Positions 9,269-18,456 of a stretch of DNA of 64,000 nucleotides are shown piece by piece. The notes beneath the pieces are model-generated. The model ran no database searches, was not told the DNA's origin, and saw nothing but the letters and a program-made list of their open reading frames with translations. The stretch covers positions 1-64,000 of the forward strand of contig NZ_FWYE01000001.1 of NCBI RefSeq assembly GCF_900176435.1, read 5' to 3'. This DNA comes from Picrophilus oshimae DSM 9789. Its GTDB lineage: Archaea; Thermoplasmatota; Thermoplasmata; Thermoplasmatales; Thermoplasmataceae. The translations under genes were made by a program, and so were the position numbers. Numbering within the stretch: the first letter of the stretch is position 1; the number at the start of each line of letters is the position of its first letter.

Positions 9269-10521
9269 AGATCATGCTTGTTGGCAGCGGCGGCAGGGAG
9301 GATTCGATAGCAAGAAACATTGCATTAAACCATGAGCTTTATTCTGTGTTAACCAATGAGAACCCGTCCATAATTAAAAACAGTAAAAAATACATTTTTT
9401 ATGATAAAAAAAGGCACGACCTCATAGCAGACTTTGCATTAAAAAATAATATAGATATCGCCTTTGTCAGCCCTGATGGCATACTGGCAAATGGCCTTGC
9501 CGATGATCTTATAAAAAATAAGATAAAAACAGCATCACCTGTAAAAAGTGCGGCAATGATAGAAACATCGAAGGCATATATGAGATACATAATGGAAAAG
9601 TACAATATACCTGGAAACATTGAAAATGCAACTTTTAATAACAAGGATGCCGCAAGGGATTACATAACATCAATGAAAGACGTTGCTGTTAAACCCATTG
9701 GATTAACCGGTGGCAAGGGCGTTAAGGTTACCGGCATACATTTAAATTCCGATGAGGCAGTAAGATATGCCTGTGATATAATCGATAGGGACGGCCAGGT
9801 TTTAATAGAAAAAAAGGAAACCGGCGAGGAGTTCTCACTTCAGGCCTTTTCCGATGGTTCACATCTATCCTTTATGCCTGTGGTCCAGGATTATAAAAGA
9901 TTGTATGAGGGCGATCATGGACCAAATACCGGCGGCATGGGTTCCATTTCAGATAGGGATTTCAGCCTGCCCTTTTTAAGAAAGGACACGCCTGAAAGGG
10001 CCAAAAAAATACTTAATAAAATTATAGAGGCCATGAAGGATGAGAATAATGCATTTAAAGGAATTATATACGGCCAGTTCATGGAAACTGATAATGATGT
10101 AAAGGTAATAGAGATAAACGCAAGATTTGGCGATCCTGAGGCGATAAATGTTAATTACATACTCGATGATGATTTGGGCATTATATTCCATGATATTTTA
10201 TCAGGGAACGTTAACAGGAGTATAAAATACATGAGAAAGGCAACTGTTCTTAAATACATAGTCCCGCCAGGATATCCGGAAAACCCATCAAAGGTAAGAA
10301 TCAAAATAGATAAAACATTGAATTCAGATGTTTACTATGCCTCTGTTTCAGGAACTTTAAATGATGTTGAAACCCTTGGATCAAGATCCATTGCAATTAT
10401 TGCACGCGGCGATTCCATAGAGGATGCATATCTAAAATGCGAGTCCGATCTAAACGCCATTCATGGTGAATTCTATGTAAGGCATGACATAGGTGATATA
10501 AGAAAAAAGATTAAAAATTGA
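9265..10521 (+). CDS. purD: Phosphoribosylamine-glycine ligase
   Basis: 418 residues, the usual PurD length. The N-terminal MLVGSGGREDSIA, the ATP-grasp region KPIGLTGGKGV and the blocks GPNTGGMGS and INARFGDPEA are diagnostic. It makes glycinamide ribonucleotide in the second step of purine synthesis. The start overlaps the scpB stop; the 3' end overlaps the convergent SelB-like gene by 11 bases. Confidence 0.92.
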   Translation: MKIMLVGSGGREDSIARNIALNHELYSVLTNENPSIIKNSKKYIFYDKKRHDLIADFALKNNIDIAFVSPDGILANGLADDLIKNKIKTASPVKSAAMIETSKAYMRYIMEKYNIPGNIENATFNNKDAARDYITSMKDVAVKPIGLTGGKGVKVTGIHLNSDEAVRYACDIIDRDGQVLIEKKETGEEFSLQAFSDGSHLSFMPVVQDYKRLYEGDHGPNTGGMGSISDRDFSLPFLRKDTPERAKKILNKIIEAMKDENNAFKGIIYGQFMETDNDVKVIEINARFGDPEAINVNYILDDDLGIIFHDILSGNVNRSIKYMRKATVLKYIVPPGYPENPSKVRIKIDKTLNSDVYYASVSGTLNDVETLGSRSIAIIARGDSIEDAYLKCESDLNAIHGEFYVRHDIGDIRKKIKN

Positions 10522-11398
10522 TCCTTGCAAAGACCCTTGGAAATATGTTATTGCTGGAAAGAACGGTAAAATTTTCTATTACAGGTAACCTCTTTTCAAG
10601 TATTATCTTTTTATTTTTAAAAATGCCACGCTGGTACCTCATCATTGTGCATACGAATACCTCGCTGTTTTCGTTTAACCTTGATTTAACAGCATTATGA
10701 TAAATTATATCGCCGTCTATCTCATTTTTATATTCAAATGGTCTGTCAGAAAGGATCATGCCGCGTGACATTTCTTCAGGTTCTATATTTTTTAATGCAA
10801 GGCCAACCCTTGATCCCGGGCCTGCATAATCCTGATCAACATCGTTCATCTGTATTGATCTTATCTCGATCTCACGGTCAAGGTCTGATATTATCAGTTT
10901 TTGATGTTTTTCTATTTTCCCGGATAAAACAAAGCCAAGTGCAACGGTTCCGACACCACGAACCTTGAAGAAATGATCTATTAAAACATATGTTTCATTT
11001 TCTGATGCATATTTTAATTGCCTTAAATGATCAAGAAGCTCCATGGGCCTTCCATCAAATAAAGTATAATCAAAAGCTGTTGACTTTAATAAATTTGATA
11101 TCCTGTTTTTATTTTCATTTGATATTACAAACAGTCTTTTTTTGCCCATAAGCTCAAGTGCCACAAGAACCTCGCCAAGATTTTTATCTATGATATCACC
11201 GTTTATAATTGCAGCCTGGGCCGGATATATTGAATCTGTTAACGATGAAACCTTGTCTGGATATCTAATTGGTTCCATTATTGTAAATATATCATTATCC
11301 TTTCTATGATATATCTCTATATCGCTTTTTGTGCCTGACTTTGCAATATCCTTTATAAAATCCTTTGAATTGTAAGAGAATATATTTATCGAGCTCAT
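10511..11398 (-). CDS. EF-Tu/SelB-like protein without a GTPase P-loop (aSelBL-type)
   Basis: 295 residues. The middle (about 135-225) reads as an EF-Tu domain 2 beta-barrel: IDHFFKVRGVGTVALGFVLSG, then a KxxxxL.ISD..REIEIRSIQMN block, then GSRVGLALKNIEPEEMSRG. An N-terminal region of about 130 residues sits where the G domain should be, but there is no GxxxxGKS/T, DxxG or NKxD motif. This matches the description of archaeal SelB-like proteins (aSelBL) that occur in archaea without selenocysteine. Its function is unknown. Confidence 0.7.
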   Translation of the reverse strand: MSSINIFSYNSKDFIKDIAKSGTKSDIEIYHRKDNDIFTIMEPIRYPDKVSSLTDSIYPAQAAIINGDIIDKNLGEVLVALELMGKKRLFVISNENKNRISNLLKSTAFDYTLFDGRPMELLDHLRQLKYASENETYVLIDHFFKVRGVGTVALGFVLSGKIEKHQKLIISDLDREIEIRSIQMNDVDQDYAGPGSRVGLALKNIEPEEMSRGMILSDRPFEYKNEIDGDIIYHNAVKSRLNENSEVFVCTMMRYQRGIFKNKKIILEKRLPVIENFTVLSSNNIFPRVFARINF

Positions 11399-11443
11399 TC
11401 TTGGTTATTTTTAATGCATATATATCCTTTTCAATAAAATATT

Positions 11444-12307
11444 TTATTTAATATTCGATATAATTTTATTTCTTATGGCCATTACCAGTGTATCACTGCA
11501 TGACGGCGTTTCAACCCTGTCATATGATATTCCATAATCTTTTAATTTGTTCTTAAACTCGATGTCAAGATCGTAAAGTATCTCAAGATGCTCATATATA
11601 AAGCCTATTGGTATCACCGTAACTGAATTGTACTCCTTTAATTTATCAATGTAATCGTATATTGACGGATAAAGCCATTTTCCGTGCTCCCCCTGGCTGT
11701 AAAATCCATAGAAGTAGTCATCCTTTAAAAATGTATTAGAAAGGCGCCTGGCAGTGTTTATTATAAGGTTTTCATATGTGCTCTCATCGCTGTAAAGAGG
11801 CAGGCTGTGGGCTGCAAACAGGAACGGCGATTCATTGTACATGTGGCCGGAGATCTTTTCTATCCATGCAGAGTATAATAGCTCCTGATCCTCAAGGCCG
11901 TTTAAAAATCTAACCCTTGCAGTTACATTATACTTTTTTAAGGCCTCATTAAATGGTTTCTCGTATGAATTCTTAACATTGTTTGTGCTAAATGGGAATA
12001 ACGGAATTGCAAAGATCTCATCAAAGTCTTTTGAATCCTCAACGATGTTTTCTATCCCCGGCTTCCAGTGCTTGTATGCCTGTGTTACATCAAAATCATA
12101 TTCGCGCAGGGCTTTTTTAAGCTTTTCCTCTATGCATTTTAATATGTCGTTTGATGGCGATCTTCCATTGTAAAGCTCATACTTTTTCCTGTTCTCGTTG
12201 TAAATCCTTTCTGGAACAGGATCGCCATAGAACACCATTGAAAGATACTCACCAAGCTCATCTATGCTCTCAGGGCTTCCATAACTTAAAAGTATCAATC
12301 TGCGCAT
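11444..12307 (-). CDS. hemH: Ferrochelatase
   Basis: 287 residues. The N-terminal LLSYGSPES, the FAIPLFPFST block, the active-site region FAAHSLP (the family's catalytic His) and the C-terminal PIGFIYEHLEILYDLD block (second metal-ligand Glu region) identify it. It inserts Fe(II) into porphyrin; protoporphyrin versus coproporphyrin use cannot be decided here. No C-terminal membrane anchor. HemA is encoded at 42174, far away. Confidence 0.88.
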   Translation of the reverse strand: MRRLILLSYGSPESIDELGEYLSMVFYGDPVPERIYNENRKKYELYNGRSPSNDILKCIEEKLKKALREYDFDVTQAYKHWKPGIENIVEDSKDFDEIFAIPLFPFSTNNVKNSYEKPFNEALKKYNVTARVRFLNGLEDQELLYSAWIEKISGHMYNESPFLFAAHSLPLYSDESTYENLIINTARRLSNTFLKDDYFYGFYSQGEHGKWLYPSIYDYIDKLKEYNSVTVIPIGFIYEHLEILYDLDIEFKNKLKDYGISYDRVETPSCSDTLVMAIRNKIISNIK

Positions 12308-12327
12308 GACATAAGATAAATTTTCAC

Positions 12328-12765
12328 TTAATTAATTTTGGTATTAGATTTTTTAATAATGTATATATCATCCCTGCTCATGTTGCTCATGGATTTTACA
12401 ACGCCCATAACGATTCCGGATATTAATAGTCCAGCATCGCTTCTCAGGACGGAGCATGATATGTACATCTTTCTGCATGCATCGTCAACGGCACCAATAA
12501 TTATATCCATTGCACCGACAAGCGGTATTCCAAAAACAAAGTTCACATTTTTTTGAAATGCGTTGTTTATTGTGTATCTTAGCCTTAGCTTGTTGTATTC
12601 CTCAACAAACTGGCATACTATATGAAAATTTGGATCTGATTCAAATTCCATTGAAAGGCCATCCCTGCCAAGGATCCTTACATGGTTTTCAATGCTGTCA
12701 TCTGCTATAATCCATTGAAACGCCTTCTCACGAAAATATGAGGCCACATCATCGGCTGTAACCAT
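12328..12765 (-). CDS. Hypothetical protein, possibly DUF2299/YbjN-like
   Basis: 145 residues, no signal peptide or clear membrane helix. The pattern of an N-terminal helix, a WIIADDS strand, then strands ending in FNIVCQF-like and a C-terminal helix resembles small archaeal DUF2299 or YbjN-type proteins that often act as chaperone-like factors. This is only a visual impression. It lies 20 bases upstream of hemH on the same strand and may share its transcript. Confidence 0.45.
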   Translation of the reverse strand: MVTADDVASYFREKAFQWIIADDSIENHVRILGRDGLSMEFESDPNFHIVCQFVEEYNKLRLRYTINNAFQKNVNFVFGIPLVGAMDIIIGAVDDACRKMYISCSVLRSDAGLLISGIVMGVVKSMSNMSRDDIYIIKKSNTKIN

Positions 12766-12822
12766 TAAATGAATATAAAGAATCTAAATAAAAAATTATA
12801 GTTTATGAGAAAACGATTTATA

Positions 12823-14265
12823 TTAGTATGCATCCTTTTCTATGTCAAATTCACCGGCGTTTATAAGTCTCTGTGGCATCTTTCTGTAGTAATGATAGGT
12901 AAATGCAAAGCCGCCAATGACTATCCATATTATTGTTATTATAAATGATGCCAGGTAGGCATCATTCACCCCTGTGGGATTTGAAGCCCACCTTGTTATT
13001 ATATTATCAACGGTAAAGTAAAGTACCACCAGGCCGACTATGGTGGCAACCGAGGGCGCAACACTATGCTTCCAGAAATTAAACTGGTTTATGCGTCTTG
13101 CATACAGTGTTAGTGATGTGTTTGCAAGCATATGAACCGCTATAATTGATATGCCAGTACCGGCCTCGAGAACGAATGCGGCATCCTCAGGTCCAAAGAT
13201 GAGACCAACTGAAACATCCAGGACGAAGGATATTAGGGCCCATGCTATAACTGCATTGGCAGGTGTCCTGTGCTTTGGATTGATCTTCCCTATCGACTCT
13301 GGAAAGACTATTTTATCCCTGGCAGCTGAATACCACCACCTGCTTACCGCCGTTGCCTTTGAAACGCCGTTTGATGCATAGCTGTTTATTGTAAATATAA
13401 TTAACAGAACAAGGCCAACAGGGCCAAGATATTTTGAAAACACGACAAGACCGGCATCACTGGTTGATGCAAAGCTTGCTATATGCCCTATGCCCCAGCC
13501 AACGGTCAGTGCATATGTTGCCGGTATCAGGGCTATTGCGGTCATTATCATTGCAAATACTATTGATTTTCCTATGTTCTTTTTTGGCTTCGTGATCTCC
13601 TCAGATATTGTTGTTACAACACCGCTGCCTGTAAAATCAAGTATCGAGAAAACAGATGCGAACATTATTGATGCGAAGCCAACGCTGTACTTTCCTGATA
13701 TATCAAATGGTATTGTGCTGTTTCCAGGACCAACCTTTATTATTATAATTATCGCTGCTATTAGCAGAAATAGAACCTCAGCGAGACCTGTTATTGCCGT
13801 ATAATTTAATGACGGCCTTATGCCGAGGTACGTTATTATTATAATATATGCTGTGAAGATTGCGGCAAATAATATCCATATATAGCTTAAATGTGTTATT
13901 GCAGGCGATATTAAAAATATAAAGCTTGATAAACCAAGGATTCCAAAGGCCGCACCGGTTATATCATAGTAAAGAAAGCTAAGTGCCGTTGGCGTTCCAA
14001 GTATTCCGCCTTTTGTTGCCGATGCGGCATAGGCATAGTAGCTGCCGGCATTGGATTTGAACTTTGACAGCTGGTATGGTGTTACCATCCATAGGGCATA
14101 GATCAACCAGCCAAAAATAACGGCAAGTATTGTCTGGGCACCGGCGATTGAAAATGATGCAACAAGCAGAATTGCTATATCGGCTGCAGGAGCCACCTGT
14201 CCCAGGGACTGAAATGTGCCCTGAAGCAGACCTACTGAATTTCTTTTCAGTCTTGACCGAATCAT
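12823..14265 (-). CDS. APC-superfamily amino acid permease
   Basis: 480 residues with about 12 hydrophobic helices. The N-terminal LLQGTFQSLGQVAPAADIAIL and the FDFTGSGVVTTISEEITKPKKNIG motif (the conserved E-E-x-K/R-P-x-R/K-x-x-P loop after helix 6) are typical of APC amino acid/polyamine transporters. It acts in the cytoplasmic membrane, probably as an amino acid:proton symporter, which suits an acidophile. The substrate is unknown. Two inverted repeats lie in its upstream region. Confidence 0.82.
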   Translation of the reverse strand: MIRSRLKRNSVGLLQGTFQSLGQVAPAADIAILLVASFSIAGAQTILAVIFGWLIYALWMVTPYQLSKFKSNAGSYYAYAASATKGGILGTPTALSFLYYDITGAAFGILGLSSFIFLISPAITHLSYIWILFAAIFTAYIIIITYLGIRPSLNYTAITGLAEVLFLLIAAIIIIIKVGPGNSTIPFDISGKYSVGFASIMFASVFSILDFTGSGVVTTISEEITKPKKNIGKSIVFAMIMTAIALIPATYALTVGWGIGHIASFASTSDAGLVVFSKYLGPVGLVLLIIFTINSYASNGVSKATAVSRWWYSAARDKIVFPESIGKINPKHRTPANAVIAWALISFVLDVSVGLIFGPEDAAFVLEAGTGISIIAVHMLANTSLTLYARRINQFNFWKHSVAPSVATIVGLVVLYFTVDNIITRWASNPTGVNDAYLASFIITIIWIVIGGFAFTYHYYRKMPQRLINAGEFDIEKDAY

Positions 14266-14274
14266 GGTATTATT

Positions 14275-14360
14275 AACATTTCTTAATTAATTAAAAATGT
14301 TGTGTAACTTAAAAAGCTAATTTATATAAAGATAATTTTGTTATTCACAATAAATTGTGA
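14275..14360 (-). promoter_or_regulatory. Upstream region of the APC permease with two inverted repeats
   Basis: Inverted repeat 1: AACATTT at 14275-14281 and AAATGTT at 14295-14301, in the short 5' leader of the permease. A TATA-like element (TTTATATAAA on the minus strand) lies around 14320-14335. Inverted repeat 2: TCACAAT/ATTGTGA at 14345-14360 with a 2-base centre, upstream of the TATA element. These could be an operator pair or, for the first, an RNA hairpin. Confidence 0.4.
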
Positions 14361-14378
14361 TGATTTATACTATTAAGC

Positions 14379-15266
14379 TTAATATTTTATTTTATAGTAT
14401 ATTATATCCTCTGGATAATCATCCTTTATGAAGCCCAGTGACCTGTAAAGATTTAATGCGGCAGTGTTCTCTGAATTCACGTAAAGGTATATTTTATCAT
14501 AATTCAGCGACTTTAATGCCATCATCGAGCACTCCATTAGCTTTCTACCCAGGCCCTTTGATCTTAAATCCTTTTTTACAAAGATTGTGTCTATAAATGC
14601 ACTTTCGTCGTCCTTCCTGGACGCTATAACTGCGGCATCTATTTCACTGCCAACCATTAAGAATGATGCTTTATTTATAATATCTCCGTATTTACCATTA
14701 AACATTTCCCTTGTGGCATTGTGCCTGCAGGACGGTATTTTTGAAAATAAAAAGCCGTCAGGGCCATCAACGTAGGCTTTGTACTCTGCATCAGAAAATT
14801 GATCATAATCAATGTTTCCAAGAGTTAAAAACTCATTAGAACATACAGAATTTGAATTATTTATTGATGATACAAGCCTGTACCTGACGGCCTTTTTATA
14901 ACCGTGCCTTATTAGATAATCCTCAAGTCCATCGCTTGAATTATATATTCTGTTCATGAGCACCTTTCTGTTTCCTGAAATTGCATCAATCCAGTTAAAT
15001 ATATAATCAAGTCTTATATCATTTATATCATTTTTGTCTATAAAACCGGCATCGGCGTATATTGTATCCAATAATGTTTTTGATTCTATTGCATATGCAT
15101 AGGCTATTAATTTATTGCCGTTTACAATTATCCTTGACTTTATAATATTCCTATTTAGCATTTCTATTACAGGAACAAACTCCTTTTTTATATCGATGTC
15201 CCTGTAAAGATTTGACAAATACTCTATCTCCGGCTTTAAAACAAGATCCCATCTGATATCTGACAT
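14379..15266 (-). CDS. GNAT-family N-acetyltransferase (two-domain)
   Basis: 295 residues. The C-terminal part (about 195-290) has GNAT features: FIDTIFVKKDLRSKGLGRKLMECSMMAL is the acetyl-CoA binding motif, followed by LYVNSENTAALNLYRSLGF. The N-terminal half looks like a second, degenerate GNAT unit. Acceptor unknown. It is followed by the permease about 113 bases downstream on the same strand. Confidence 0.75.
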   Translation of the reverse strand: MSDIRWDLVLKPEIEYLSNLYRDIDIKKEFVPVIEMLNRNIIKSRIIVNGNKLIAYAYAIESKTLLDTIYADAGFIDKNDINDIRLDYIFNWIDAISGNRKVLMNRIYNSSDGLEDYLIRHGYKKAVRYRLVSSINNSNSVCSNEFLTLGNIDYDQFSDAEYKAYVDGPDGFLFSKIPSCRHNATREMFNGKYGDIINKASFLMVGSEIDAAVIASRKDDESAFIDTIFVKKDLRSKGLGRKLMECSMMALKSLNYDKIYLYVNSENTAALNLYRSLGFIKDDYPEDIIYYKIKY

Positions 15267-15299
15267 GCCATAAAATTAAAGGGTTTTATAAATATTTAT

Positions 15300-16313
15300 T
15301 TAAATCTCAATCTTTTCGCCATCCTTTATAATCTTCCATGATGCCTTTCTTATCCTGTTCATGAGACCAAAGCCAATACCTGTTTCCGGGAATGCCTGTA
15401 TTACGCCGTACTGCTTATCGCTCCTGTCCAGCAGTCTGAAATCATAGAAAAGATTATGTGCAGCCTCGTAAGCATCCCTGCCAAGAATTATTTTATCGTA
15501 TTTTACATATTTTGAATTTTCAGATGAGCATAGTGCAAGAAAGTCCCTTGCCCTATCTGATGAAACAAAGCTTCTAAAATCATCTATATTTTCTATTAAT
15601 ATTAATTTCTTTGATGGTGCATAGTGCCTGTACTTCATGCCAGGTGTCAGCGCAATATTTGATTCCTTGTAGCCACGTGCAACTGGGTTTATATTTATCT
15701 TTCCAAAGAGTCTTTCTATTTCCTCAACTGGAAAGGCACCAGGCCTTAAAAGATTGTATGGTTCAACAGTTGCATCAATTATTGTTGATTCAACACCGTA
15801 TTCAACACGTCCTGCATCTATTATTGCATCAACCCTGCCATCAAGCTCGTCTATTGCATCCTTTGAATCAACTATTGATGGCCTTGTTGCAATGTTTGCA
15901 CTTGGAGCTGCAACCGGAACACCAGCCTCCGATATTAACCTGAGCGCTATCTCATTCTTTGGAAACCTTACACAGACTGTGTCCATGCCTGCTGTTACTA
16001 TATCAGGAACTATGCTTTTCTTTTTTAAAAGCAGTGTTAGCGGGGCCGGCCACACACCTTCCATGATTTTTAATAGTTTGCAATCAATGTATGATACATC
16101 TTTTACCATGTTAAAATTTGATACCGTTACTATTAAAGGATTGTCTGCGGGCCTATCCTTGGCCCTAAATATCTTTGCTGAGGCTTCAGATGATAGTGCA
16201 TTTGCACCAAGGCCGTAAACAGTCTCTGTGGGAAAAACAACGGTTCCACCCTTTCTTATAATATCTGCGGCAATTTTTATACCTGAATCATCTGGTTTTA
16301 ATACCAATGTCAT
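15300..16313 (-). CDS. L-threonylcarbamoyladenylate synthase (Sua5 type)
   Basis: 337 residues: an N-terminal YrdC domain (about 1-200) with GGTVVFPTETVYGLGANA and KDRPADNPL, and a C-terminal Sua5 domain (about 230-335). It makes threonylcarbamoyl-AMP from Thr, bicarbonate and ATP for the t6A37 modification of ANN-decoding tRNAs. The family long form fits the length. The start ATG at 16311-16313 is preceded by an AT-rich promoter region. Confidence 0.9.
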   Translation of the reverse strand: MTLVLKPDDSGIKIAADIIRKGGTVVFPTETVYGLGANALSSEASAKIFRAKDRPADNPLIVTVSNFNMVKDVSYIDCKLLKIMEGVWPAPLTLLLKKKSIVPDIVTAGMDTVCVRFPKNEIALRLISEAGVPVAAPSANIATRPSIVDSKDAIDELDGRVDAIIDAGRVEYGVESTIIDATVEPYNLLRPGAFPVEEIERLFGKININPVARGYKESNIALTPGMKYRHYAPSKKLILIENIDDFRSFVSSDRARDFLALCSSENSKYVKYDKIILGRDAYEAAHNLFYDFRLLDRSDKQYGVIQAFPETGIGFGLMNRIRKASWKIIKDGEKIEI

Positions 16314-16372
16314 GATGGAAAATTGTATTTTAATATAAATATTCGTTATATAATTTAACGAATATTATAAAA

Positions 16373-17614
16373 CTAATTTGTTATTTCAAACTCATGCCCA
16401 TTGTATGGAAGTATAAAATTGTATTCTGGCAGTGCCTCCTTAAGTTTCTCCCTCTGATCGCCATGGCATAAAACCACTGTCCATGGATCTATATCCTTTA
16501 TGAATTTAACAAGATCACTGTGTCCGGCATGGGCTGATAGATCAAAGAAATCTATCTTCATTGAGGGTTTTATCGTTGCACCGGCTATTTTAATTGTGCC
16601 ATTCTCCATTAAGCTTCTTCCGTTTGTGCCCTCCACCTGGTATCCTGTAAGATATATTGCAGACTTTGGATCGTCTGATAATGAGTCTATATATCCAAGA
16701 ACCGGGCCGCCATCAAGCATGCCTGATGTTGTTATTATTATATCGCCGTTTTCCAGGGCCTCCTTTCTCATTCTTTTGTTTCTTACCTTTATAACCCTGC
16801 CGAGGGATTTTCTGAACAGGGAATAATCCTTCAGGAATCCTGGTGTATCAAGGTATATCCTTGATATATCGTTGCCCATGCCATCAACGTAAATGTTGTA
16901 ATTCATGTCCCTGAGAATCATGATCATCTCCTGTGTTCTGCCTATTGCAAAGGTCGGAAGTATAACCTTGCCGCCGTTGTCTATTGTTTCCTTTATGCTG
17001 TCCTTTAATCTCTTTATTACCTCATCACGGTCCTCATGGTCCCTGCCTGCATATGTGCTTTCCATAATCAAAACATCGGTTTTTACAGGCCTTGCCCCCT
17101 TTAAAAGGTTTGTATCCCTTGTGTATAGATCACCTGTTATCATAAATGAGAAAGAATCCTCAAAGCGCCACATGCTTGATCCTGGTATATGACCGGCACT
17201 GTAGGCCCTAGCAGTAAGATTGTTCAGCTCTATATCCGTATTGTACCTTTCAGTTACAAGAGACCTAAAAAGGTTTTCAACATCGTCCTCATTGAACCTC
17301 TCAACGTAGTTTTCCAGCCTCATGATCTTTAGTGAATCGTTTATTATTGGAACCACGCTGTTTGCCGTCATTGCAGTTGCATGAAGCTTTGCACTGTAGT
17401 TATGATAATATACCGGAAGCGCACCTGTATGATCAAGGTGTGCATGTGTTATAAAAATATCGTTTACCGGTTCAGGCGGTAACGGATACTCCGGTGGCTT
17501 ATCCGGCTCAACACCGTAGTCTATCATTATTTTATCGTTCTTGTCCTCTATTTTTATTGCAAGCCTTCCAACCTCCTCGGCTCCTCCCAAAAATTTTACC
17601 TTCGTATTAATCAC
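16373..17614 (-). CDS. Metallo-beta-lactamase/beta-CASP ribonuclease (RNase J/aCPSF2-like)
   Basis: 413 residues. The metal-binding motif THAHLDHTGALP, the GHIPGSS block, ITGDLYTRD, the beta-CASP motifs PTFAIGRTQE and TSGMLDGGP and a late SAHAGHSDL motif are all present. This is the archaeal aCPSF2/RNase J group without an N-terminal KH domain, which degrades or processes RNA, usually 5' to 3'. It starts with GTG at 17612-17614, directly after the stop of the MTA phosphorylase gene, so the two form a translationally linked pair. Confidence 0.85.
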   Translation of the reverse strand: MINTKVKFLGGAEEVGRLAIKIEDKNDKIMIDYGVEPDKPPEYPLPPEPVNDIFITHAHLDHTGALPVYYHNYSAKLHATAMTANSVVPIINDSLKIMRLENYVERFNEDDVENLFRSLVTERYNTDIELNNLTARAYSAGHIPGSSMWRFEDSFSFMITGDLYTRDTNLLKGARPVKTDVLIMESTYAGRDHEDRDEVIKRLKDSIKETIDNGGKVILPTFAIGRTQEMIMILRDMNYNIYVDGMGNDISRIYLDTPGFLKDYSLFRKSLGRVIKVRNKRMRKEALENGDIIITTSGMLDGGPVLGYIDSLSDDPKSAIYLTGYQVEGTNGRSLMENGTIKIAGATIKPSMKIDFFDLSAHAGHSDLVKFIKDIDPWTVVLCHGDQREKLKEALPEYNFILPYNGHEFEITN

Positions 17615-18388
17615 CTACGCCTTTGCATTTTCTAATCTCAAAGAACATTTGCATTTTCTTTGACCGTGAATTTCAGGAATGATTTTAGATAACATTTTAG
17701 GAACCTTCTCCTCGTTTTCCTTCATTATTTTAATAACCTCGTTTGTATCAACGGGTTTTTCGGACCAAACATCATAGTCCGTTACGGTTGCAATCATGCC
17801 ATAGCACATTGCAAGCTCGTCCGCAAGATTTATCTCTGGCACAAGAGTCATGCCTATTATATCACCAAACTGCCTGAACATCCTTGACTCTGCCCTTGTG
17901 GAGAACCTTGGGCCCTCTATGCAAACATAGGTTCCTGAATTATGTATTTTATAACCGAGATCAAGGCCGGCATTGTATGAAGCGCTTGATATCTCGCTGC
18001 AGAATGGATCCGCCATGGAGATATGATAAACGTCAGGGCCATCATAATATGTTAATCTTCTTTTCCTTGTAAAATCTATAAACTGATCCGGTATTACAAT
18101 ATCACCTGGTTTATAATCATCACGTAATGAGCCAACGGCATTTAGGCCGATTATCCTTTCAACACCAAGGCTTTTCAACGCCCATATGTTTGCATGGTAA
18201 TTTACATTATGCGGCGGTATTGTATGCCTTTTACCATGCCTTGGAAGGAAGGCAACCTCAACACCGGATATCTCACCAATTTCGAGCTTATCCGAGGGTT
18301 TTCCATATGGTGTTTCAACATCAATCGTTTTAACATTTTCCATGATGTTGTAAAGACCGCTGCCGCCGATTATTCCAATACTAGCCAT
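17615..18388 (-). CDS. mtnP: S-methyl-5'-thioadenosine phosphorylase
   Basis: 257 residues. [52 protein letters not shown] and [18 protein letters not shown] identify the PNP/MTAP family, MTA branch. It splits methylthioadenosine (the by-product of polyamine synthesis) with phosphate into adenine and methylthioribose-1-phosphate. The C-terminus ends in a Cys-containing CKCS stretch, possibly a disulphide-forming site. It is followed without a gap by the beta-CASP nuclease. Confidence 0.88.
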   Translation of the reverse strand: MASIGIIGGSGLYNIMENVKTIDVETPYGKPSDKLEIGEISGVEVAFLPRHGKRHTIPPHNVNYHANIWALKSLGVERIIGLNAVGSLRDDYKPGDIVIPDQFIDFTRKRRLTYYDGPDVYHISMADPFCSEISSASYNAGLDLGYKIHNSGTYVCIEGPRFSTRAESRMFRQFGDIIGMTLVPEINLADELAMCYGMIATVTDYDVWSEKPVDTNEVIKIMKENEEKVPKMLSKIIPEIHGQRKCKCSLRLENAKA

Positions 18389-18456
18389 GTTGATCCCTGA
18401 GATATTAGATACTACCTAATTCAATAATAATATTTATCTATTTCTAATTTAAAAAA

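Noticed and set aside
14279-14301. Shared string TTCTTAATTAA...AAATGTT near 14280 and 30832 as a repeat family
   Set aside because: Short, AT-rich and in unrelated positions relative to genes; likely chance.
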